Shown here piece after piece: positions 16,955 through 23,600 of a stretch of 24,021 nucleotides of DNA. The first letter of the stretch is position 1; every line of letters begins with the position of its first letter. The notes below the pieces were generated by a model that was given only the letters and a program-made list of their open reading frames with translations, searched no databases and was not told the DNA's origin. Origin of the DNA: a virus; the IMG/VR virus record IMGVR_UViG_3300021389_000157, positions 1 through 24,021 of that record; one strand, 5' to 3'. The position numbers and the translations under genes were made by a program.

Positions 16955-18184
16955 TTATTCAATAACCAATAATATCTTGTCGGCTATAGGCTGGTCAGTA
17001 AGTGTTACACTAGTAGAATTATGAGTGTATTTATTTGTTGCCAACTTAACACCGTCTAAAAATACCTCGCCACTTCCTCCTGTAGTTCCATATTCGGTTT
17101 GATTAAGTACTGTAGTAAATTCATATAAACCAGAAGTATCATTACTAACTTCTTGCAGAGTCGGTAAAGTTAATCCTGCTGCTGGAGTTACTGTATTTAT
17201 AGAGGATGGCAATGTTAGTGTAACAGGATTAAATCCTATCAGAGTTAAAAACTGACAGAAATTAAATGAAGTCCACTGTGTTAGGGCCCCAAGTCCTATA
17301 GCAGAAAAGAATTTAGTCACAGTTTGCATCCATTCTTTAAGTAAGTATGTTTGCCACTCTTCTGCAAATTGTCTTGCTTTTTCTTTTAATCTTTCTTTAT
17401 CATAGTCATCTATCTGTAGATTATTAGTTATTTCACCCCCTAATAAATCTTCTAAAGTAAAACCAAAGACAGATACTGCTTTAAGTTCTGCCGCAGTCTT
17501 ATCTTTTACTAATGCTTCAACATCAATTACTTGTAGTGCCGGTAATGCAGGTAATCCTAATGTATCCCATATCTCCTGAAAGGCACTAATAAGAGCACCG
17601 AATCCACCATGTATTAATAGATTCATTTTCTTTTTCATTTCTGTTCTAATATAGTTCCATACTGCATCAGCTTTTAATTCTTTTGTTTCAAACTTCTCAT
17701 AATTCTTATATGCATCTGGTAACATTTCATATAGTCTATCTGCTTCTTCTTTTATAGATTCTTTTATAGATGATGGATCAGTAAACACCTCTACTATATC
17801 AAAAGTAATACCCATAACAGTGATATTAAAATCAATCGGTACTAAAGTTTTAATTAATGCTAGAATTTCAGTCTGTACATACATAGGATATTCGGTAGTT
17901 AACCGAGTTACCATAATATCCCATTCTTTTTCTGGTGACCTAAACTTTACATTCTTTGGATCATACTTATCAAGTAACGGCCTTAAACTATCTAACTGCG
18001 ATTGTATATCTTCTGCAATTTTAATATATTCTGCAGCTTCGTCTTTCGCAGTAGTAACTGCTAGTGCTTTTAATTTTTCTGGATATGCTGCAAGACCACC
18101 GAAAAGGTTAGAAAGATTTGCAGGTTTTGGAAGTAAAGTAGCTTCACATTCAAAAGGAGGTAATGATAACGAAGGAGCAGTCAT
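16955..18184 (-). CDS. Unassigned structural protein between gp5 and gp25
   Basis: This 409-aa protein has no T4 counterpart that I recognise. Residues 35-75 and 135-190 are charged and helical (EYIKIAEDIQSQLDSLRPLL; then KESIKEEADRLYEMLPDAYK), as are 258-292 (YDKERLKEKARQFAEEWQTY). Hydrophobic patches occur near 110-132, 194-222 and 293-320, but they look amphipathic rather than clear membrane spans. The C-terminal tail (about 372-409, GEVFLDGVKLATNKYTHNST) resembles short beta appendages found on phage structural proteins. Its start overlaps the gp5 stop (TAATG), so it should be made together with the spike protein. Similar-length proteins sit at this spot in marine T4-like phages. A hub, spike-associated or tail-length role is possible, but none can be shown. 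Confidence 0.75.
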   Translation of the reverse strand: MTAPSLSLPPFECEATLLPKPANLSNLFGGLAAYPEKLKALAVTTAKDEAAEYIKIAEDIQSQLDSLRPLLDKYDPKNVKFRSPEKEWDIMVTRLTTEYPMYVQTEILALIKTLVPIDFNITVMGITFDIVEVFTDPSSIKESIKEEADRLYEMLPDAYKNYEKFETKELKADAVWNYIRTEMKKKMNLLIHGGFGALISAFQEIWDTLGLPALPALQVIDVEALVKDKTAAELKAVSVFGFTLEDLLGGEITNNLQIDDYDKERLKEKARQFAEEWQTYLLKEWMQTVTKFFSAIGLGALTQWTSFNFCQFLTLIGFNPVTLTLPSSINTVTPAAGLTLPTLQEVSNDTSGLYEFTTVLNQTEYGTTGGSGEVFLDGVKLATNKYTHNSTSVTLTDQPIADKILLVIE

Positions 18185-18723
18185 TATACAACCGTAGTCT
18201 TAATGGCAGATGTTATTGTTATGGCACCCGCGGAAGTTAATGCAGTAGTACCATTATTAGTGATAGATAAATTACTATCTTTATCAATCGTTATTACTGC
18301 ACCTTTTGCATGTGTAACTGTAATAGTTTCGTCTCCTGATTTATTTTCTAATTCTATCTTATGTCCTGCTTTAGAATTATAAACTTTATTAGTAATAGAA
18401 GAACCTGTAGGAACATCTTTTACGCCGTCAGTTTGTGTCGCAATAGAACCCATAACTAAAGGGTCTTGTGCTGAGTTACCATCTCTAAAGAATCCTACTA
18501 CCCATGAACCTATTTCCAAGTGATGGTTACCACCTACACCTTTTATAGACGCAGAAGTTGTTGGCATCATAACAGTTGCCCATGGTAAATCTTTAACTTC
18601 AATTTCACTAGCATAAAAACCTAGACACCTAACCTTTACTCTATTGAGATTTTCTGGGTCTTTTACATCTTCTACTATACCAGTAAACCAAGTAAAAATG
18701 CCACCTTTAAATTCATCTTTCAT
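18184..18723 (-). CDS. 5: gp5-like baseplate spike/hub OB-fold protein lacking lysozyme
   Basis: This 179-aa protein contains the gp5/VgrG OB-fold (about residues 8-105): FTWFTGIVEDVKDPENLNRV, then KVRCLGFY, DLPWATVMMPTTSAS, GSWVVGFFRDGN and DPLVMGSI. After a linker, residues about 135-179 form a short beta-helix-like tail starting GHKIELENKSGDETITVTHA. T4 gp5 (575 aa) has a lysozyme domain between these parts and a long beta-helix. Both are absent or reduced here, so the protein should cap the hub and form a short spike without cell-wall hydrolysis. No PAAR-type tip protein is seen in the window. A strong ribosome site AGGGGTGG lies 7 nt upstream. Both ends overlap neighbours by one base (TAATG). 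Confidence 0.87.
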   Translation of the reverse strand: MKDEFKGGIFTWFTGIVEDVKDPENLNRVKVRCLGFYASEIEVKDLPWATVMMPTTSASIKGVGGNHHLEIGSWVVGFFRDGNSAQDPLVMGSIATQTDGVKDVPTGSSITNKVYNSKAGHKIELENKSGDETITVTHAKGAVITIDKDSNLSITNNGTTALTSAGAITITSAIKTTVV

Positions 18724-20087
18724 TATTTATCCACCCCTTGAATTTCTTTAGGCCTAGAATCTCTCACTATAGTTACAGTTTGTAAATACTGATTTTTAAA
18801 TTCATGTTCTATATTAATAATTAAATATTTGCCACTTGTAAATTCATCTTTAATTTTACGGTCTTCCTCATTATGACCTGAGTGATTTACCTTTAAGTTA
18901 ATTAACTGACCCACTCTAATTGAAAAATCACCTGGCAATATAATTGAATGCTGATATGACTTTAATGATGCAATTCTTCCATGAATATAATTTCTATTAA
19001 GTTCTTGCATAATATTTAAATCATCACCATAAGCTTTAGAGTTTTTAGAAATATGATAAGTCTTACTATCAAAGCTATCTTCATAACCATAATTTTTATC
19101 TGCTGTATATGACTTTTCAGATTCTAGGGCACCCTTTGTAAACTTATATTGTTCATTTTCTTTAAAATCTTTAGTGGCAATATCCAAAGTTAAAGTCTTG
19201 GATGCCATTGCACCTTCCATTGCAGCAATGAATTTAGAGAAACCTGCAGTAGATGAAAGTGCCCTTACATAAGTTCTTTCTTGTTCATAGCTATCATCAT
19301 CTGCTTGTTTAAAAGGTAAGTTAATAAATGGCCTATATTCGTATGTAAAATAATCTTGGTATGACTTAGAATCTTCAATCATTTTATCTAGTGATTTAAA
19401 TCTTAATACTCCATCATTAGTTTGATATAAAAACATAGGAGAATTACTGTCTGAAGAATATTCCTTTAACCATCTCATAGCATTTAATGGTTTTAAATTA
19501 GGATATATTCCTTTTATTATATTAACTCCATTCTCTTGAATATCAATTTTATTTTCTTTTATATCTAGTTCATTTGTTGCAATGTTTTTTATAAGAGTTC
19601 CCACATTACCATTAAATGCATTCTTTATAGTTTTCTTATTAGAATAATCTACATATTCTGAAACACAATTTAAAATATAAGTAGTTAAACCAGGCTTTAC
19701 TCTTGTAAAATTTTGTATTTCTATAATTCTTAAATTTAATTTTATTTCACGAACTAGTTGGTCTCCTTTAAGACTATCAGGTAGATTCTTTTGCACTACT
19801 AGTTCAATTTTTTCATCACCAGATAATTTTGCATCACCAATAAAGTTTACAGTATCACCTATTGCAATTCTAACTTCTATTTGAGGATTGCCTAAATCTT
19901 CTTTTATATTAAAATATGCAATGAGGTCTGATATTTCATTTGCAAGGTCAGCATCTTTTTTATTAACATAATCATGTCGAGTTAGTTTACACCTAGCTAT
20001 TCTATAGCCAGTAGGAGTAGAAGCAACTTCTGTGCCCTCTACTACATTACCAAGTTTACCTAACCCAGGGTTTAATTCTTCACTCAT
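18723..20087 (-). CDS. 27: gp27-like baseplate hub protein
   Basis: This 454-aa protein is encoded directly upstream of the gp5-like spike. In T4 and related injection systems gp27 forms the trimeric hub that the spike plugs into. Supporting features are the beta-rich N-terminal half (IEVRIAIGDTVNFIGDAKL, 70-88; LVREIKLNLRIIEIQNFT, 111-128), and TTYILNCVSEYVDYSNKKTI (135-154) followed by the helix NVGTLIKNIATNEL. The middle reads SPMFLYQTNDGVLRFKSLDK (216-235). A C-terminal beta block, LPGDFSIRVGQLINLKV then GKYLIINIEHEFKNQYLQTV, matches the end of gp27/gpD-type hubs. T4 gp27 is 391 aa. The gene overlaps the gp53 stop by 8 bp and shares TAATG with gp5. The assignment rests on fold-level pattern and context, since primary sequence in this family is weakly conserved. 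Confidence 0.72.
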   Translation of the reverse strand: MSEELNPGLGKLGNVVEGTEVASTPTGYRIARCKLTRHDYVNKKDADLANEISDLIAYFNIKEDLGNPQIEVRIAIGDTVNFIGDAKLSGDEKIELVVQKNLPDSLKGDQLVREIKLNLRIIEIQNFTRVKPGLTTYILNCVSEYVDYSNKKTIKNAFNGNVGTLIKNIATNELDIKENKIDIQENGVNIIKGIYPNLKPLNAMRWLKEYSSDSNSPMFLYQTNDGVLRFKSLDKMIEDSKSYQDYFTYEYRPFINLPFKQADDDSYEQERTYVRALSSTAGFSKFIAAMEGAMASKTLTLDIATKDFKENEQYKFTKGALESEKSYTADKNYGYEDSFDSKTYHISKNSKAYGDDLNIMQELNRNYIHGRIASLKSYQHSIILPGDFSIRVGQLINLKVNHSGHNEEDRKIKDEFTSGKYLIINIEHEFKNQYLQTVTIVRDSRPKEIQGVDK

Positions 20088-21030
20088 TAATTAATTCCAA
20101 ATAGTCGTTGTAAAACTGCTCTATATTTTCTGGTCTGATTACTCTTAATTTAGACCTTTGGTCGTTAAGAGCAATTATGTGTTGTCTATTACTTATATAT
20201 TGTAAACCATTCTCTGATGCTCCTGTGGCATCTGCTTCTGCTAGTTGAGCCCTTTGAGGAATGTTTGTTTCATCAACAAGGCCTTCTCTATTAGCATATA
20301 AGGCTTCGTATTCATTAGTAATAGTATTATTGTTATTACTTGTATTTACTGCATCGGGTGATTCTGTAAATACTATATTAGAAAATTCTCTTTGGTAAGT
20401 AACACCATTTGCATCTATGACATTTTTATAATATCTATGTGGTGCCTCTGCATATTTCCAAGCCCTGTATGATTGTACTGAATCGTTTGAAGTACCACCA
20501 GTTATAATTTCGAATGTATTACCATCACCTATAAATGAACCTGTAGTATCTTGAATAATTAATTGGTTCTTATCTATATCTTTCTTGATTAGAGTACCTG
20601 TGGCACCTGAGGTTCCACCAGTAATAGTTTCACCCAATTCAAATCTTCCTGCAATAGAATCAGTATGACCTATTACAATTCCATCTGAATCTGTATTGGG
20701 TCTTGGATTACTTGCTACTGCCCATCCATTAAATTCTTTTTCTATATAATCTTCCAACATTCTGGTACTCATAGGCCAAAGTTTATAACCATCATGTAAA
20801 AAATCATTTACTACAAAAAATGTCCAATAGTATTTTGTAGTTCCATATAATCTTTGAGAAACAATGTCTGGTCTTTCACCATCTTGAACATCATAGGTAG
20901 TATAGGTATACTGTTCGTCAAGTCTATCACCAATAGGCCTAACCTGTCTGTAGATATCAACAATATCTTGTGTAGTACCTGTTCTATTAATATCGTATTC
21001 TATTTTAGGAAAAAATTTAAAATAATTCAT
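20080..21030 (-). CDS. 53: Baseplate wedge protein gp53
   Basis: This 316-aa protein resembles T4 gp53 (196 aa), the wedge subunit needed for joining wedges around the hub, which contains a LysM-like fold. The N-terminal block FKFFPKIEYD (4-13), DIYRQVRPIGDRLDEQYTY (25-43) and ERPDIVSQRLYGTTKYYWTF (52-71) with FVVNDFLHDGYKLWP (72-86) matches gp53. The C-terminus LRVIRPENIEQFYNDYLELI (295-314) is also typical. The extra length comes from a module at about 128-180 containing ETITGGTSGATGTLI, and from an Asn/Ala-rich region. The start overlaps the gp48 stop (TAATG). Ribosome site GAGGA (21037-21041) lies 6 nt upstream. Confidence 0.88.
   Translation of the reverse strand: MNYFKFFPKIEYDINRTGTTQDIVDIYRQVRPIGDRLDEQYTYTTYDVQDGERPDIVSQRLYGTTKYYWTFFVVNDFLHDGYKLWPMSTRMLEDYIEKEFNGWAVASNPRPNTDSDGIVIGHTDSIAGRFELGETITGGTSGATGTLIKKDIDKNQLIIQDTTGSFIGDGNTFEIITGGTSNDSVQSYRAWKYAEAPHRYYKNVIDANGVTYQREFSNIVFTESPDAVNTSNNNNTITNEYEALYANREGLVDETNIPQRAQLAEADATGASENGLQYISNRQHIIALNDQRSKLRVIRPENIEQFYNDYLELINE
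20491..20649 (-). repeat. SGATG-type beta module inserted in gp53
   Basis: Residues about 128-180 read GRFELGETITGGTSGATGTL, then a loop with QLIIQDTTGSFIGDGNTFEI, then a second ITGGTSND. This is an 'E-x-I-x-G-x-x-S-G-A-T-G' unit followed by a strand with D-x-x-x-x-x-L-x-I. A related unit, LLTGGTSGAKAYLAEIDTTN, lies in gp8 at about residues 380-399. T4 gp53 lacks it. Confidence 0.6.
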
Positions 21031-21815
21031 TATGCATCCTCAGTTTCTTGTTGGGAATCATCTCTTATACTTTCCATTTTATTAATATCTTCCCTTGTTA
21101 ACTGTCTAGTTTCTTGGAATGTTAAAGAAAGTGTTGTATCTGTAGGAGCGCCGGTGTGGTAAAACATATTACTATTTTCATTATAAGTTGAAGATAAGCC
21201 TGTTAAATATGCCTCATGCATCATAGGCATGTAATTATCAATCTTCTTGCCCCTATGAAAAGCAACCTTAAATCTTGGAGGGTATGACACTGCTACATTT
21301 CCTATAATTTCAGGATACATATATTTCCTAAAAGTCTTTTCAATCTTTTTCATAACATCACTATCTTCTTTATTACTAGGAACCATTTTAAAATTAAATG
21401 AGAAAGTTCTAATACCCATATCTTCAAATGTTGCAGTAGCTTTACTATTTAAAACTACACCTGCATTTGCAGCGGCCATAGTAGCTCCATCACCAGCACC
21501 TGCAAATAATTTATTAATTACTGCTGCTCCAATAGCCAGTGATTCTCCAGAACTTGCCGTAGCCTTCGCCTTGGCTGCTTCGGGATCAGATCCATATTGT
21601 CCTGCAAATTTCTTTACGGCATCAATAGTACCAAAATTCATTGTTCCAAAATTGGCACTATCTTCCATTTGAAAACCATTAGGGATAAACATATTTATGG
21701 TTCCATCTTCTTCACTGATAATGTCTCCACTTTTATTAATTATTTCAATCCTAACGAAACTGGCATCTTTTTCAATAGATAAGCTTATCTCTGTGGGAAA
21801 GGTTATATTTGCCAT
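21030..21815 (-). CDS. 48: Tail tube cap / baseplate protein gp48
   Basis: This 261-aa protein is a gp48-type baseplate component, which sits on the hub and lets the tail tube polymerise. Key blocks are the C-terminal half FSFNFKMVPSNKEDSDVMKK followed by FRKYMYPEIIGNVAVSYPPR, and then LTGLSSTYNENSNMFYHTGA with LSLTFQETRQLTREDI, shared by gp48/gp54-type proteins. T4 gp48 is 364 aa, so this is a short version. Residues about 70-120 are Ala/Gly-rich and poorly conserved-looking. It is the first gene of the minus-strand cluster. Ribosome site GGAG (21823-21826) is 7 nt from the ATG and the late promoter element is at 21862-21869. A gp54 identity is the main alternative. Confidence 0.82.
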   Translation of the reverse strand: MANITFPTEISLSIEKDASFVRIEIINKSGDIISEEDGTINMFIPNGFQMEDSANFGTMNFGTIDAVKKFAGQYGSDPEAAKAKATASSGESLAIGAAVINKLFAGAGDGATMAAANAGVVLNSKATATFEDMGIRTFSFNFKMVPSNKEDSDVMKKIEKTFRKYMYPEIIGNVAVSYPPRFKVAFHRGKKIDNYMPMMHEAYLTGLSSTYNENSNMFYHTGAPTDTTLSLTFQETRQLTREDINKMESIRDDSQQETEDA

Positions 21816-21827
21816 ACTTTTACTCCG

Positions 21828-21835
21828 TATAAATA
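21828..21835 (+). promoter_or_regulatory. Late promoter element TATAAATA for the gp4 operon
   Basis: An exact plus-strand copy lies in the 54-bp divergent gap. The predicted transcript start near 21841 leaves about 29 nt of leader before the gp4 ATG at 21870. The element is the left arm of the inverted repeat TATAAATACT/AGTATTTATA and overlaps the upstream leader of gp48. Confidence 0.75.
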
Positions 21836-21861
21836 CTTATATTATTAACTAACATATAGAG

Positions 21862-21869
21862 TATTTATA
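21862..21869 (-). promoter_or_regulatory. Late promoter element TATAAATA for the gp48 cluster
   Basis: An exact minus-strand copy lies directly next to the gp4 start codon (21870). The predicted transcript start near 21856 gives a leader of about 41 nt to the gp48 ATG, including the GGAG ribosome site at 21823-21826. It occupies the place where a gp4 ribosome site would be, and gp4 has only a weak TAGAG there. Confidence 0.75.
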
Positions 21870-22316
21870 ATGGCTTATAGAGGGAAATATACAATTAAAC
21901 GTAAAGATAAATATCTGGGTGATGCATCCAGTGTAGTTTATCGTTCATTATGGGAAAGACAGGCATTTAAGTGGTGTGAAAGTAATCCTAAAGTAAAAAG
22001 ATGGAATAGTGAAGAGATAGTTATTCCCTATAAGTGTAAGACCGATAACAAGCTGCACAGATATTATGTAGACTTACTAATAGAATTAGACAATAAAGAA
22101 ATCATATTGGTTGAAATTAAACCAAAGAAAGAAACATCACCCCCAAAGAAGCCCTCTCGTAAAACTAAAAGATATATTAATGAGGTTATGACATACATTA
22201 AGAATCAATCTAAATGGGAAGCAGCACAACAATATGCAGACCATAAAGGTTGGAAGTTTCAAGTATGGACCGAAGATACTTTAGGCAATCTAGGTATCAA
22301 ACTACTGAAAAGTTGA
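21870..22316 (+). CDS. 4: Head completion protein gp4 (nuclease-fold)
   Basis: This 148-aa protein matches the length and pattern of T4 gp4 (gp50/65, about 150 aa), which finishes filled heads before the tail is attached. Conserved blocks are YRSLWERQAFKWCESNPKVK (24-43), RWNSEEIVIPYKCKTDNKLH (44-63), RYYVDLLIEL (64-73) and IILVEIKPKKE (78-88). The pattern E29, D68, E82-x-K84 fits a PD-(D/E)xK/TnsA-like nuclease core, which is known for this family. The tail KWEAAQQYADHKGWKFQVWT (115-134) also agrees with TnsA-like proteins. It is the first plus-strand gene, with a late promoter element at 21828 and a weak ribosome site. In T4, gp4 also neighbours gp53 and gp2. Confidence 0.9.
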   Translation: MAYRGKYTIKRKDKYLGDASSVVYRSLWERQAFKWCESNPKVKRWNSEEIVIPYKCKTDNKLHRYYVDLLIELDNKEIILVEIKPKKETSPPKKPSRKTKRYINEVMTYIKNQSKWEAAQQYADHKGWKFQVWTEDTLGNLGIKLLKS

Positions 22317-22324
22317 TATAAATA
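22317..22324 (+). promoter_or_regulatory. Late promoter element TATAAATA upstream of the gp2-like gene
   Basis: An exact copy begins immediately after the gp4 stop TGA (22314-22316). The predicted start near 22330 leaves a short leader of about 16 nt holding AGGAG (22332-22336) before ATG 22346. Confidence 0.7.
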
Positions 22325-22345
22325 GTTATACAGGAGAAAAAGTTT

Positions 22346-22939
22346 ATGGCATCATTATTCGATACATTACAGGCCCAGGCATTTAAGGCTGGTATTACTG
22401 CTAGGACTAAGCAGTCCCAGAAGTGGTTTCGTAATAAAATTGAGGATATGAAAACACCTGCAAGAAGCGCGTTACTAAAAGATGATGCATTAGAACCCAC
22501 TACACGAGAGTTGAGAGGTTCAATGTATATGTACTTCTATGACCCTAAACATAAAAAGACTTTACCCTATTATGATAGATTCCCTTTAGTACTTTTAATT
22601 GAACAAAGAAAGGGTGGTTTTTTAGGATTAAATTTACATTACCTAAGACCCGATATCCGTGCAAAGTTTTTAGATGAATTGATGAAACTATCTCCAGGAA
22701 AAATTACTGATAAATCAAGATTAATGAAAGCACGTTATGATTTAATTTCTAGTACTAGGAAATATAAAGAGTTCAGACCGTGTCTTAAAATGTATCTGAG
22801 TAATCATGTTAAATCAAGAATGGTAAGAGTACCGATGAGTGAATGGGAAATAGCAATATTCTTACCAACAGAACAATTTAAGAAGAGTCAGAAGTCCAAG
22901 ATATGGGCAGATTCAATTAAAATAGCGAGACAGACATAA
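22346..22939 (+). CDS. Probable DNA end protector-like protein (gp2-position)
   Basis: This 197-aa protein starts MASLFDTLQAQAFKAGITAR. Its central block YMYFYDPKHKKTLPYYDRFP (61-80), followed by LVLLIEQRKGGFLGLNLHYL (81-100) and RPDIRAKFLDELMKL, is a strongly conserved-looking motif I associate with a T4-like virion protein often labelled gp2 (DNA end protector) in marine phages. The C-terminal part is basic, with many Lys and Arg, compatible with contact with DNA. In T4 gene 2 is next to gene 4, and the same holds here. T4 gp2 is longer (274 aa), and I cannot confirm homology by eye, so no symbol is given. It has its own late promoter element and a good ribosome site (AGGAG, 9 nt spacing). 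The next ATG follows its TAA directly. Confidence 0.75.
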   Translation: MASLFDTLQAQAFKAGITARTKQSQKWFRNKIEDMKTPARSALLKDDALEPTTRELRGSMYMYFYDPKHKKTLPYYDRFPLVLLIEQRKGGFLGLNLHYLRPDIRAKFLDELMKLSPGKITDKSRLMKARYDLISSTRKYKEFRPCLKMYLSNHVKSRMVRVPMSEWEIAIFLPTEQFKKSQKSKIWADSIKIARQT

Positions 22940-23575
22940 ATGAATATAGATAAATTAAAATCTACAATAGGTAAACGTGGTGGTCTTGCAAAGGCAAATA
23001 GATTTAAAGTTATGTTTACACCACCACAACAGAGTTTATTTAATATAGACCCACAGGCAATCTTTACTAGTTTAATCTCTGGTGAAGGAATTAATGCAAA
23101 AAGTCTTATTAATGACCCTCGTGACATATCAATGTTATGTACCTCAGCTAATATTCCAGGCAGGTCTTTTAGTACTGATGAGATTCAAATGCATAAACAA
23201 GCAGTGAAAATGGTTTATGGTTTTATTGATGAAGATATTGAAATGACCTTCTTACTTACAAATGATATGTATATGAAGAAGATGTTTGATGATTGGTCAC
23301 AAGCTATTATCAATGACCAAACATATACTTTAAGCTACAAGAATGAATATACAACCGATGTTGTTATTCAACAATTAAATATGGATAATAAAGTTGTCTA
23401 TGGAGCAAAATTAGAAAATGCTTACCCAATAACTATTTCTCCAATTGAATATTCGAATGATTCGGAAGATATTGGAAGTTTTACGGTGACATTTTCATAT
23501 GATAAATATAAACTAGAAGGTTCAGTTGAATCCGGATTATCTGGAATCAGTACCGCACTAGATGTATTAACATAA
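22940..23575 (+). CDS. gp19/gp54-family tail tube or tube-initiator protein
   Basis: This 211-aa protein has the tail tube fold pattern shared by gp19, gp54 and gp48: ANRFKVMFTPP (19-29), LCTSANIPGRSFSTDEIQMH (66-85), and VYGFIDEDIEMTFLLTNDMY (92-111) with MKKMFDDWSQAIIN (112-125). These are followed by YTTDVVIQQLNMDNKVVYGA (137-156) and AYPITISPIEYSNDSEDIGS (161-180) plus FTVTFSYDKYK. T4 gp19 is 163 aa and gp54 is 320 aa. The usual gp19 gene lies beside the sheath gene gp18, which is absent here, and this gene precedes gp26. I therefore favour a baseplate-proximal tube initiator (gp54-like) over the main tube protein. It starts at ATG directly after the previous stop (TAAATG) with no clear ribosome site, suggesting translational coupling. 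Confidence 0.8.
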   Translation: MNIDKLKSTIGKRGGLAKANRFKVMFTPPQQSLFNIDPQAIFTSLISGEGINAKSLINDPRDISMLCTSANIPGRSFSTDEIQMHKQAVKMVYGFIDEDIEMTFLLTNDMYMKKMFDDWSQAIINDQTYTLSYKNEYTTDVVIQQLNMDNKVVYGAKLENAYPITISPIEYSNDSEDIGSFTVTFSYDKYKLEGSVESGLSGISTALDVLT

Positions 23576-23600
23576 TTATATTATAGGAGAATAAAATATT

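Larger units (their letters stand above)
21828..21869. repeat. Inverted repeat formed by two facing late promoter elements
   Basis: TATAAATACT (21828-21837) and its exact reverse complement AGTATTTATA (21860-21869) are separated by 22 bp. Each arm is a late promoter element reading toward the other, so the two predicted transcripts would overlap by roughly 15 nt. The arms could also pair as a weak AT-only hairpin, but the promoter explanation is simpler. Confidence 0.8.

Noticed and set aside
17194-17201. Minus-strand TATAAATA inside the 409-aa gene
   Set aside because: It is about 270 bp from the next gene start, which has its own closer element, and it fits the chance rate.
17820-18197. 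125-codon open frame on the plus strand
   Set aside because: It lies fully antisense to the well-supported 409-aa gene, its Ser/Ile-rich translation has no recognisable motif, and it has no promoter or ribosome site.
20854-21162. 102-codon plus-strand frame across the gp53/gp48 junction
   Set aside because: It is antisense to two recognised genes and has no supporting motif.
22888-23127. Minus-strand frame of 79 codons opposite the tube protein start
   Set aside because: It is antisense to two recognised plus-strand genes and has no independent signals.
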